NCBI GenBank assembly: GCA_019915015.1
Contig: JAHBBC010000001.1
Span: forward strand, 3,286,001 to 3,350,000
Length of the DNA stretch: 64,000 bases
Direction of reading: 5' to 3'
Source: Auriscalpium vulgare
Taxonomy: Eukaryota > Basidiomycota > Agaricomycetes > Russulales > Auriscalpiaceae
Positions 34,842 through 45,592 of the stretch are shown here, piece by piece. The stretch's first letter is position 1, and every line of letters starts with the position of its first letter. The notes beneath the pieces are model-generated. The model saw nothing but the letters and a program-made list of their open reading frames with translations, had not been told where the DNA came from and did no database searches. The translations under genes and the position numbers were made by a program.

Positions 34842-35258
34842 GGTGGTGGTACCCTGGTGGAAGACTACTTGAAGTACTTGCGCCGGCTCGCTCAACGGAG
34901 GCGAATTCGGATGCGACCCCGCATTGCGTCATAGATTAGATCAGATTTACCGACACGACATCCTCTCGATGAAGCTTGATATATTGCACACGTTCGCATC
35001 GGTATCTACCTAAACAAAACTCCTCTGTGAGATATGAGATCGACATGCACTGTGGTATTCTAGGATAAGGAAATAAAAGAAGATATATATAGTGTGTAAA
35101 CAGCGCGCAAAGCCGTGCACCTCGAGTGTCCGTTTGGCCCGCGATATGACCATCCACAAGGGTGGAGAGCAACCCAATAAATAATGCAATGAGCGGCGAT
35201 AGCAAATGTAGAGCATGGTGATATAGTTGGGGTTCACTCAACACCCGTGGTACACTGG
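34842..35258. other. intergenic: PEBP promoter and P4-ATPase 3' flank
   Basis: About 420 bases. AT-rich runs (AGATATATATAGTG near 35080) occur but no gene is seen. Confidence 0.45.
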
Positions 35259-38200
35259 TTACATAACCCGTGGTCCGGAGTACGTACTTGCGTGCCGGTC
35301 TGCCCCCTGTTCGGAGTAGTGTCCGTACGCGTCGTCGTCGTCGCCGGCGGTCACGTACGAGTCGTCTGTCGCGCTGGTCGGCTCCCGTCGCCCCGCAGGG
35401 TGGCCGTCCTGTAGATGGGATGTATCGGCGTGTGGCCGATATGGATTTGACTCATGCGACGGACTGCGCACACGCATTTCGTACGCGCTGTGAGGCACCT
35501 GTAGGGTGGCCGAGGGTGGAGGGGAATATGGCGCGTACGCCTGTGATGGATGATGGTATACTGGACTTGCCATGGGCGAAGGAGGAGGTATGTCGGAGGC
35601 GGAGTAATAAGAGGGTTGTGGCGAGGGCGCCATGCCAGCGAACTGTGAAGCGTTGGTAGGGGTAGGAGGCTCGGCTACTGTTGGTGTTGATACGACGTAT
35701 TGCGGTTCATCCACTTCACGCGTAGGTGCATACGGGCTGGTGTTCGGCGGCGTATCGGCGTGCGGCGCGATGGGTAATTTGTCTCCCACTCCAGGACTGT
35801 GCGTAAGGGCCGGCTCGTAGGAGGCGGTCGAGAGTTCCGACACGGAGCGCATATGTGGCTTCTGGAACATTGGCGTGCGTTCAAGGTCTGTGGAGTTCCT
35901 GCGATCGCGATGGTGTTTGATGCCGAGACGGTCCTTGAGGTCGCCTTTCACCCACATCTCCCGTACAATGTCCGAGTCTTGGGGGAAATAAGTTGTCGAG
36001 ATGAACTTGGCGAGCAACCGTGGAACTGTGAAACGGGCGGTAAGGCTTCTCGTCATGGAGCACTGAAACAAGATACATACGTAACGCGACGGACACAGCC
36101 AAAACGACTGTAGCCCAAAATGTGACCCCTCCAAACAGTATCTGGACCTCCCTTTCGAAAGCATTGAAGAACGAATACACGATTATCCAGACGAGCACGA
36201 CCAAAGACGAGCCAACGATGACGAGCCAAGTTATCACGGTCCAACTGACACAGGGATGAGTGACACGCGGACAGGGGATGATACAGAGGACTTACTACTG
36301 TGTGTTGATGCCGACATAGGTATTCGCTGCGAAGATAGCGGACACTGCCACAGTCGTACCAAAGTCGGTTAACGACTCGATTCCCTTGCCGTTCCACGAC
36401 ACGGCCGGTCCCAGAGTCCACACGAGGTAGGGAATGAAGAAAACGACGCCCGATTGGTAAAGACCGTCTCCCATATACAGCCAGAATTGGGTCCTGGTGT
36501 ACTCCATGCCCCGTATGCCCCGGATATACAGCTGTGGGAACGCAAGTGCCGCTTTCGCATTGATATCCTGGTCGAAAGCTGTTTGAGAGTATCAGCCGAC
36601 TGCTCGAAATCAGGACTGGATAGCTTACCGCCAAGTATGATGACAGGTAGGGACGTGAAGACGAGATTGTAGAGGAGAATGAACGTATACTCATAGAGGT
36701 AGGTCGCGTCGAAACTGCAAGATTATCAGAAAATACAGCGCGAGCTAGAGCGACCGAACGCACCCATTGAACGGCAAGTACCAGAACAGAGCGAATGTCC
36801 AGATGACGTTCTGTGAGACTCGCGCTCAGCAAGCGTTCATTGAAGCAAGATGTAAACTAGCTAACCTTATAGAAGAAGTTGCCGTGCATGTCCGCGATAC
36901 GACGGTAAGACCACCGACCATGAACCAGCAGCAACTTCGTCAAATACCGGAATTGGCCAAATGCATAGTCCGCCGACATGGCAGCCTGGGATCCTTCAAG
37001 GCCGTTAAGCCCAACGCCGACATTAGCCTCCTGTATCATGGCAACGTCGTTAGCGCCGTCGCCGATGGACAATGTCATCGCGTTCCGTCCGTCCTTCACG
37101 AGCTTGACAGTAAGCGCCTTCTGCGCGGGCGAGACGCGGCAACAGACGACCGTCTCGCATTGCGTACCCAAATTCAAGAACAGTTCCTTGAGCTCGGGGT
37201 CCAATGCGTGCGTAAGCGTGTCGCCATCAATGACAATGGCGAAAGACGCCTTGGCATTCGGCGCAAAACCACGTTTCCGAGGGTCCCACGTCGGAGGTCC
37301 GAGGACTGAAGCAATCTTGTTAAGACCAGCCTCTATCTGGACTCGAGCGCCTTCCACGGTGTCTGCTGAGAGAATCATGATGTCCATGTCGCTCTTCAGT
37401 AAATTGCAGCTGAATGCTGTTGATGCGATCATGAGATTAAATATGCAGAGGCCATCTGTCAAGATATATACTCACCAATCTCAATGGCCGTCTGAACTTT
37501 ATCGCCAGTAAGAATCCACAGCTTGATACCGGCCTGATGGAGAGTCTCGATCGCGTCCGGCACGCCTTCCTGCAGCTTGTCTTCTAGAGCTGTTGCTCCT
37601 AAGATGCTCAGCGTATGCTCGACCTGAGCGTTGGCCTTGTCGATCTCCTCATCGCGGTCCTTGACCGAGGAGGTCGCCGCGTCGTAGACGCGGGACCACT
37701 GCAGATACTCGTCCTCGCCCATCTCCCGATACGCGATGCACAGCGTGCGCAGCCCGCTATTCGCGAATGCTTCCATGTCGCGCGACGTTTTCGCCTTCAG
37801 TTCTGGGTCGTGGTCCGGGGCCAACCGCTCGTAGATGACGCTGTCGGCACCCTTGCAGTACAGTATGATGCGTCCCTGCGGGTTGCGGACGATGACGCTC
37901 ATGCGCTTTCGCGTGCTGTTGAACTCGAGGACCTTCAGTGGAGTGTACTTCTCTGTCTGACCCATTACTTCAATGTCAATCGAGTCACGATTCTTGCCTG
38001 TGAACGGAAAGCCGATATCTCTGGCAGCGGCTACAAGAGCGGATTCGTCTGGCGATTCGGCCTTGTATTCCAGATGGAAAGGATTTTGTGAATCAGGCCG
38101 ATCGGCAAGAACGCCGTGACAGACTGAGAGAGCACGGAAGAACGCGATGATGTGAGAGCGTTGCTCAGAGGATCGGTCAGCCATGTCCTCGGCCAGCTTC

Positions 38201-40429
38201 AACGATACGAGAGTGACCTTCTCCGGCTGCGAATAGCGGTTCTTGAATGAGCGGCCGAGCATTCGAAGCATGTCCTCCCGAATAACGACCATCCTCCGGT
38301 TGTGCTCCTCTGGGTCCGCGAGGTCCGTTCGTCCTTCTCGACGTGCTGCTCCTCGCTGCGCTTCTGTGATCGCTTCACCATAAGTGACGCCATTGATAGA
38401 GCATTTCTGGAACTCCATGATGTTCTGCGTGAGCGTGCCCGTCTTGTCAGAGAATATGTACTCGATTTGACCAAGGTCGTCGGAGATGTTCCAAGTCTTG
38501 GGTACACAACCCGACTCAAGCGGCTGGTAGAACATGTCGATGTCCTGGGCAATGAAGTATGCCTGGATAGTTTTCACGATTTCGATCGAGATGTAAAGGG
38601 AGATCGGAACGATGTTCTGGAAGGCGATGAGACTTGACCTGCGCAGGCGTCAGTAAGTAGCGAGTGGCGGGTGATGGCGGACGTAGTTGATCATACCCAA
38701 AGGTGACAAGTGCATTCACCACGTGAGAATCACTGGGTTCCTCGCCCACTTCAAAGAAGGCTGAGCTTGTCGAGGTGCGAGCATCAAAAATCCCGTTCAC
38801 GATGCCAGTAATGATGCACATCGCGAGCAGCAGCACGAAGTTTGCGACCACGTTGAAGTTCGTCTCCTTCTCGATCTTCGACCGTTTCGAGGGAGTCTCA
38901 CCACCATTCAGCAAAATCTTCGTATCCGCTCCTGTGAACGCCACAACACCGATTACCCAGGCGGTATTCCGCAGCGAACAGCCGCGCAGCAGCATCTCGT
39001 TGATAGTGATCGACTCCGCTTTCATCTCGCCAGTAGAGGATTCTGGATACCGCAGCACGCCGTTATATGTATACAGGTTTTGATGTGGTGGTTCAGAGTC
39101 GAGAACGAATGCCGACCGCTCGACGTCCTCTTCAGAGAGGATGTGGGAAGTAGCATGCACAGCTTTGCGCGGTTTCAAGTTCGTTTCGCCGTCCAGGTTC
39201 TTCGTCTCCACATAGCACAACCCGTCGGGGTCCGAAGTAGCGAGCACGATGATGTCCGCAGGTACTTGCTCGTTGTCCCGAAGTAAAACGATGTCCCCGA
39301 CTTCGAGTTTCTTCCACAGCGTGCGCTCCCACCGCGACATGCCAGTGATGCGCTTACCCCAGTTGATGACGCCAGGAGAGCTAGGGGCGAGTGTTGAAGA
39401 TCCAGTCGCTTGGGACAGCGAAAAGGGTCCACCAGCCAACTGATGCGAGGCCGTCGCAAGGGACGTCTGCGACGGGTCTGCAGGGGGATAACTGTGGGAG
39501 TCCACACTCTGAATATCGTCGAGGCGGCGGCCAAGGCTAAGACTGCTGCCACCGGCCAGCGAAGTTGAGCTCATGCTGATGCGCTCGCCTTCTCGGCTGA
39601 GGATCACACGCATGCCCTGTTCCGCCTCACGGTCCCGCAGCTTCCGTACGCCCTTGGTAACGCGGCCAGGGGGATTAATCCGCAGTGTCTTCTCCAGCCA
39701 ATTACGAGGGTCCGTCGGCTGGTTGACGTTTTGCCAGTTGCCCAGCTTTGTCGTCGCATACGTATTGACTTCCTCGTCGAGCGCCGCGCGGCGGTAGTCC
39801 TCCACGGCATCCTTGACAGCGGTGACGGTGATGATGAAAAGAAGGGGAAGGAAAGAGATCTGCGATCCTGCTGCGCCGAAGACGGGGAACAGCTGCAGGA
39901 CTACAAGTGCCAGGAAATACAGATTTGCAACGCGCCGGAACTGTTCATACAGGTTCTTCGGGATGAACGTGACGACCGTGTACTCTGGGATAGGCGCAAT
40001 TCATGCCTCGAACTCCCGGGAAAGACAATGATGAGACTCACTGCTTGTGCGTATCTTATTGCGTGGGTAGCGTACCGTAGGCTCCCCTTGCCGATCCACC
40101 TCTATCGCAGTGAGGGGAGTATTGACATATATATTCCGCCGGTTGCCCAAAATCTGCGCAGCAGCTTTTGCGTCCTGTTCAGAGACGGGCAGGACATCTA
40201 CTTCCGCCCCTAGCTTCTTGTCCTTGTCTGCGTGTTTTCCACGAAAGAATCGGGATCGCTTCCGCCTTATGGACTTCCGCCGGTCTGCGCGTTGCTCGGA
40301 TGCGATGGACTCTGCGAGTGTCGAGGCGGCCGTCCGGACAGTGCGGAGGCGCAGCTGAGGGTCAATGTTGGCATCGTAGTCCTGGGTTTCGAGCTCGTCG
40401 GGGTGTGTTTGTCGTTTGAAGAAGGACAT
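35259..40429 (-). CDS. DNF1: P4-type ATPase, phospholipid flippase (Dnf1/Dnf2 type)
   Basis: Flips aminophospholipids from the outer to the cytosolic leaflet of plasma and endosomal membranes, with a Cdc50-family partner. It starts [20 protein letters not shown] at 40429. Then [40 protein letters not shown] and [20 protein letters not shown] (first helices). Actuator loop: [20 protein letters not shown]. Phosphorylation site: [20 protein letters not shown] with the DKTGT aspartate. Nucleotide domain: [20 protein letters not shown] and [18 protein letters not shown]. Hinge: [20 protein letters not shown]. Late segments: [20 protein letters not shown] and SFSSTISS...region helices. The cytosolic tail is long and Pro/Tyr/Ser rich ([20 protein letters not shown]) and ends TYSGPRVM at TAA 35261-35259. 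At least eight introns. About 1,570 residues, within the family range. Confidence 0.92.
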
Positions 40430-40792
40430 GGATGGGGAGAGGGCGCGTCCCTCGGGTAACGGCCGGCAAGCAAGCTTCGATGTCCCGGAAAGCGCAGAAA
40501 AGCGAATAAAAGAGCTGTGAAATACAGAGAATGGAGGAGAGGGAATAAGTTAGGTGATGTGCAATGCAGTGATTGTGCCGAGACGACGACGACGCCGTCA
40601 GCGCTCACTTGCCGCCTGCCGTCTCTGTGACACGCCGGCCGTCTTGAACAGACCCCGGACACCTCAGCTTGGCACGCGCCTCCTACTCGGCCGCTTGCCC
40701 GCACAAGCCCGAACGTATCCTACATCCTAAAACGTATATTTCCCCACGTATATAATCCTTCGTATCAAACGCAGTGCAGCTGACCCATCGCA
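40430..40792. other. intergenic: P4-ATPase promoter and lactonase 3' flank
   Basis: About 360 bases with no supported gene. Some + and - frames from the neighbouring exons extend into it. Confidence 0.45.
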
Positions 40793-42392
40793 TTATCCCA
40801 GGCTCGCCAAATCTTGTCCTTCGGTAGCGGTCTGGGCGAAGTATATACTCGTTTCTGCCATGATGACGAGCCGTCCCTTGCTGGCGAACACGAGGTTGGC
40901 CGACGTCGTGCCAAGGAAAACCTTCCCGATCAGAGTGCCTTCACTGTTCCAGACCTGAGAGATGAGCCGGCGTCAGCTAGGGATGAGTACGTATGAACAG
41001 CACTACACATACCTGAACGCCATCTCCACATCCTGAAAAAACATTTCCCTGCATATCAACCTGGATGCCATCGGGAACGCCGTTATCGACATAGGCAAAC
41101 ACACGCCGATTGGTGAACATCTGCGTTTTCGGCTCGACATCGAACCGGTAGCTGGACGCGTAGGTTTGTCGTGATTGGAGCTGCTGCTCCTTGTGCGAGG
41201 CACTCACATCGAAGCCGGTTCGGTTTGGTTGTTCCCAAGGAATCCTCCGGACTCCCCGGTATCTGTGCTTCAGACCAAGTCGCAGCGTGGTGTGAGCTTC
41301 AGTTGACAGGACGTGCTCTCCACTCACACATAGGCTGTTTTGCCATCAGCGGTGAAGGCGATGCCATTAGGCCGGTCAAACCCATCTGCAACCATGCGCA
41401 CGCTCCCAGTGACTGGGTCAAAGCGGTACACCTGGTTTGGCATGAGAGGAAGCGGCCGGAAATGATTCAACCACCCATAGCTGTCTCGCGATATCAGGCT
41501 GAGATGCGAGATAATCCCTGGGCCAACGCACGTTACATCGGTGAAGAACAGCTTTCCGCTTTTCGGGTGCACTTTGATGTCGTTGAGAGAGTTAAACTGC
41601 CGCCCGAAGAAATTATCCAGGAGAACAGTTGCATTGTTTGGCGACCTTGGGTTGACGAGCGCGATGGATGGAGGTCGTGAACCACGGCCAGAATTGATGA
41701 GTATCAAGTTGCCATGAAAAGTTCCTGTCCCCCCGTTTGTCATCTGGATAGCTTCAGGCAAAGAAAGCTGTGGACGTCGCGGTGATGCTAGGAGTCAGAA
41801 ACCCACTCAGACATAAGGCGCACCTCTGTGACTGTGACATTCACAGGGGACACGTCCGATTTCGAAGCTTGAAAAGCCTGGGCAACCTCAAGCAGACTGA
41901 TCTTCCCGACTAAATTGTTATGGTCAATATCGCTGCGGCCAAGTGCACCCCCGTCGTTGCTGGCAAAGAAGACTTCATCGGTCTGTGGATCCCATATTGG
42001 CGCCTCGTGCGCGAATGCAAAATCAGGGTTCAACGCAACAGCGCGTACGAAAGCTTTCGGGCCAAGGACGGTAAGGAACGAAGGATCCAAGACCTGGAAG
42101 AATGGCGGAGTCGTGTTTGTCGGATTGAAGAAAGTCGCAGTGGACGAGTCTCTGAAAGTTCCGTTGCTTCCTAATACATTAGAGGATAGCAGGTCCACAA
42201 GCTACAACAGCAAGTCGTCAAGCACATCCACACGCCTGGTTTGAAGGATGCTCAAAATGACGCACCACGGCCTGCGGGGGCAGCAAATTGGCACGACCGG
42301 CAGCTAAGCCTGCAGGGACGTGTCCGCTGGCCAAAGTCGCATAGCCAACGGCCGCTGCCAGGAGAGATACGAAAACCCAACTGTGGTTCATG
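40793..42392 (-). CDS. secreted SMP-30/gluconolactonase-like protein (lactonohydrolase type)
   Basis: Probable extracellular lactone hydrolase with a six-bladed propeller. The start codon at 42392-42390 opens the signal peptide MNHSWVFVSLLAAAVGYATL (ASG). Propeller blades read DLLSSNVLGSNGTFRDSSTA, FLTVLGPKAFVRAVALNPDF, FAHEAPIWDPQTDEVFFASN (H-E-A-P-x-W: the metal Glu), then GNLILINSGRGSRPPSIALV, GRQFNSLNDIKVHPKSGKLF (Asn-Asp metal ligands), FFTDVTCVGPG, RFDPVTGSVRMVADGFDRPN, GIAFTADGKTAYV (Asn/Asp), RVFAYVDNGVPDGIQVDMQG (the D-G catalytic region) and NVFSGCGDGVQVWNSEGTLI. The end is AQTATEGQDLASLG at TAA 40795-40793. The usual metal ligands (Glu, Asn, Asn, Asp) are represented. Several introns. 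The exact lactone is unknown. Confidence 0.87.
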
Positions 42393-43014
42393 AGGATGCT
42401 TTTGAAGGTATGTTGGACACCTTCGCTCGCCTCATTGGACCGGGCTCGCTTTATAACGTCTGTAGAGCAGGCCATGGCGCTATTACGGAGGAGCCTGAGC
42501 TTTTTCCACCAGTTCCGGGCAGTCACCAGGCCACCTGCCGTTGAGAAGGAAGACTCGACGAAGACTTCGGGTGGGTCGCCGCAGCTAATAGTAGAGAAAT
42601 GATGCGGGCCACGCCGGTCACGCGAACGACAGTACACTGTAGTCCTTCGAGTTCCCACGGACCAAGATGGTGTAGATCAGTACTATACCAGCTTGTGAGC
42701 GGCTACTAGTGCTAGCTTACAGTCTGTAAGTCCCCCTTAAGACTTGCCACCGGTTTGCACTAAGTATGCCAGCCTGGGCCCTGCCAAAAACACTCCGGAG
42801 TCTCGGCAAGTGATGGCAAAAATGGATCTGATAAGCCGCCGCCAAGAGCTCCAACAGGCAGGCTTGGCTGTCGCCGCCGTCGACTCCGACTCGTCGAGCA
42901 AACCCTCAAGTGCAGTCAAGTGCCCGCCCGAGGCCCAGTTCACAACACGCCCACCGTCGCACATCCTGGTCTCTCCTGCGAGGGCGCTAGCGTGGAGGCC
43001 GGTGTGAACCCAGC
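42393..43014. other. divergent promoter region: lactonase (-) and aspartic protease (+)
   Basis: Both genes start outward from this 620-base stretch. A TTATAAAG-type TATA for the lactonase lies at 42449-42455. The remainder shows no gene. Confidence 0.5.
42449..42455 (-). promoter_or_regulatory. TATA element of the lactonase gene
   Basis: TATAAAG on the - strand lies about 57 bases before the start codon at 42392, again a canonical spacing. Confidence 0.6.
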
Positions 43015-45149
43015 ATGCTGCCGCTGCCGCTGCTGTTCTTCGCTCTCGATGCGCTCTCCACCGTATTAGCCACACCGGTCGCACTGGACGTTCGACGCCC
43101 CGCCGGCACAAGGGCGGGCATACACCTTCCTTTATATAGGCGCATGAACATCAACCCGGTGCGCAAGCGGGCGGCGGCGGTCGCAGGCACCATCGGTCTG
43201 GGAGATGTCCTCGACGTGTACGAGGCCCTTTCTCTGAACCCCAACCAATGCTGACCAGCCTCGCAGGACATATAATGTACTTGTTCAAGTTGGCGAGGTT
43301 CTTGTGCCTCTGGTGCTAGGTAAGTTGTCTGTTCTCATTCATCGTTATCGTGCAAACCGCAACATAGACTCGGGTTCGTCTGACCTCTGGGTACTTTCGA
43401 CCGCGTGCGCGACGGACTGCTTCGCCACGAGCGTTCCTTTGTATCCGCCAACGTCATTCCAACCCACCGGGATCGCGGTTCAACTTCAGTATGGTGACTC
43501 GCTTACCGGGACTCGCGCCAGCGGACCGATAGGGAAAGACACCGCGGGTATCGCGGGGTTCTCTCTGGACAGCCAATACTTTGCGGCCATCTCCTCCACA
43601 AATACGAGCGTGTTAGAGACAGGCTCTGCTGGTATATTTGGGCTGGGCTTCCCGATAAATAGGTACGCCGGCCATCATGTTTTTCATCTGCGCTGTCCCA
43701 GCGGTTTGCCTTGCTACCCGAGGTTGTGGCACGACGCCCACTCTGCTTGATGAATGCATTCAGCTACCACAGTATCTGACCGAGACTTTCACTATAGCGT
43801 TATATGGAATCAGCTACTGAGTGCCAAATACCCTCGTGCCCGAAGCATCCGTTCTCTTTCGTCACGCTATCTTGCCAATCGCATCTTCCCCGATCTGTCC
43901 TTCATATCTCGACACAACTCCAACTCTCCCCGCCAATTGTCTTCTCCCGAAACATCGCCAAGCGTCTCTGACGTGCTTGCCACCTTCGGCACGAACGGCC
44001 CCATGATATCGCGTCTCATATCAGCTGGCGCACTCTCTAGACCCCTCGTGACGATTACCCTGCAACGAGACACCTTTGATATTGGCGGGAATATGGGAGT
44101 CTTGTCGATCGGAGAGCTGCCCCCTGGCGTGGAGGAATCGAATCTCACTTGGGTGCCACTGCGTGGCTACACTGTAGAGCAAGGTGGCCTTCCAGCTCCC
44201 GCAGACTCGCCCGATGAGGTACGATACTCCTCACATGCGTCGGCCTTCGTTCACCGAGTGCTTGTAGGTGTATCCGCTCACATGGGAGGTGATGCTCGAC
44301 GATGTGTATTTTGACGGCGAGAAACTGCCTCAATCCGACCTCAGCCCAAATATCACTCTGTCCGCCCTGCTAGATACCGTGCGTAAACGTCTCGAGCTAT
44401 TCTTTTTGGCTTACTCACAGAGGTTGCGATAGGGGAATTCTCTTGTACGCGGTCCGAAGGATGTGATTCAAGCCATCGTCAACCGCCTGGGAGGGACCAC
44501 CTACCCGTGCTCGGATGCACATTCCCTCGAGTTCGAGATCGGGGGGACGCGGTTTCCTGTAGATCCTCGAGATTTCGGCTCACAGGCGTTCACAAATTCT
44601 GACGGCCTTTGCATACCAAGTCTCGCATCGACCGACCCTCCAGGAAACGGCTTCCTTTACAGCTGGAGCATAGGTGACCCTTTTCTGAAATCGTGAGTCG
44701 CATAATCTCTGAGAGTTTGTTGCCTCGCTCACGGGCTACCAGAGTGATGGCATCGTACTATTATGGTAACTTGACATACCCGTCACACGACCCACCACGC
44801 ATTGGCCTCTTGTCAACCGTGCCCAGTGATGCTGTCGAACGTTTAAAGTCCGTTGTGAACTACGCCAACTCATCTTTAGGGGGCAATCTTCCTGGTGAGT
44901 GCCCTGAAATCTCCGGTTGAGTTGTCGGAGCTGACGTGAAAGGGGGCAGCTATATCCGAAGCGCCACCCACTTCCACTCTCGCTCCCGCTAGCACGAACC
45001 CTGGGGGAGTGCCCCAGGCGACAGAAAGCGGACTTGCGCCAAGTGCGCAGCAGCCATCTAGCACTGCCCACTCACGATCCGTTTCGTCGTTTTCTTTGGC
45101 GTTCAGTTTGGTTTTCACGTACTTGATTATAATGGTTACTCACGCATAA
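43015..45149 (+). CDS. aspartic protease, family A1, with GPI-like C-terminus
   Basis: Secreted pepsin-like endopeptidase, probably cell-surface bound. Signal peptide MLPLPLLFFALDALSTVLA. Propeptide with basic sites (PVRKRAAAVAG). After an intron with donor GTGTACGAG, VTYNVLVQVGEVLVPLVL, and after the next DSGSSDLWVLSTACATD gives the first catalytic Asp (DSGS variant of DTGS). Then VQLQYGDSLTGTRASGPIGK (flap Tyr), TGSAGIFGLGFPINR, MISRLISAGALSRPLVTITL, DIGGNMGVLSIGELPPGVEE, NLTWVPLRGYTV. Second site: SALLDT|GNSLVRGPKDVIQA (DTGN) across an intron. Then GDPFLKS and MASYYYGNLTY. The end is a Ser/Thr/Pro stalk (TESGLAPSAQQPSSTAHSRS) and hydrophobic tail VSSFSLAFSLVFTYLIIMVT, HA at TAA 45147-45149. 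This suggests GPI attachment. About nine introns. Confidence 0.88.
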
Positions 45150-45592
45150 AGGAACCTCACGACTCCACGCCCACACTTATATAGACCTCATTGTGTTACA
45201 TTATTGTCGGAGGTGTATGCTAAAAGTTACATAAATGTACATATTTGCTGCGTTAGAGGCTATCATTGCCGCCGTGACGAAGTGGTTCACGATAGCTGAA
45301 AGCCCCGCCTTCCCTTTCGACGTGTTGACTTCCTGTGCTTCCCTTGCGTCCAATAACTGACACGCATAGAACAGCACACCCAAACATACGACGATGATAT
45401 GATTTGAATACAGCATAATGACAGCATATAAAACACGGATTCGAAAGCGAGCTTCGCTCCGGAATTGGAAGAAGACAGATGAAGCAAATGAAGATGTAGA
45501 TGGATCTCCGACGTGTTGATACAAGCAAAATGCATACATGTTCTTTCCTGAACTGTGTGCGACCCGACACCCGGCTACTCAGCGGCGTGTGG
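45150..45592. other. intergenic between convergent genes
   Basis: About 440 bases between the protease stop and the transcription-factor stop. No gene or structured element seen beyond short AT-rich 3' flanks. Confidence 0.45.

Noticed and set aside
36769..37309. 180-codon + strand frame inside the flippase region
   Set aside because: Antisense shadow of P4-ATPase exons containing [11 protein letters not shown].
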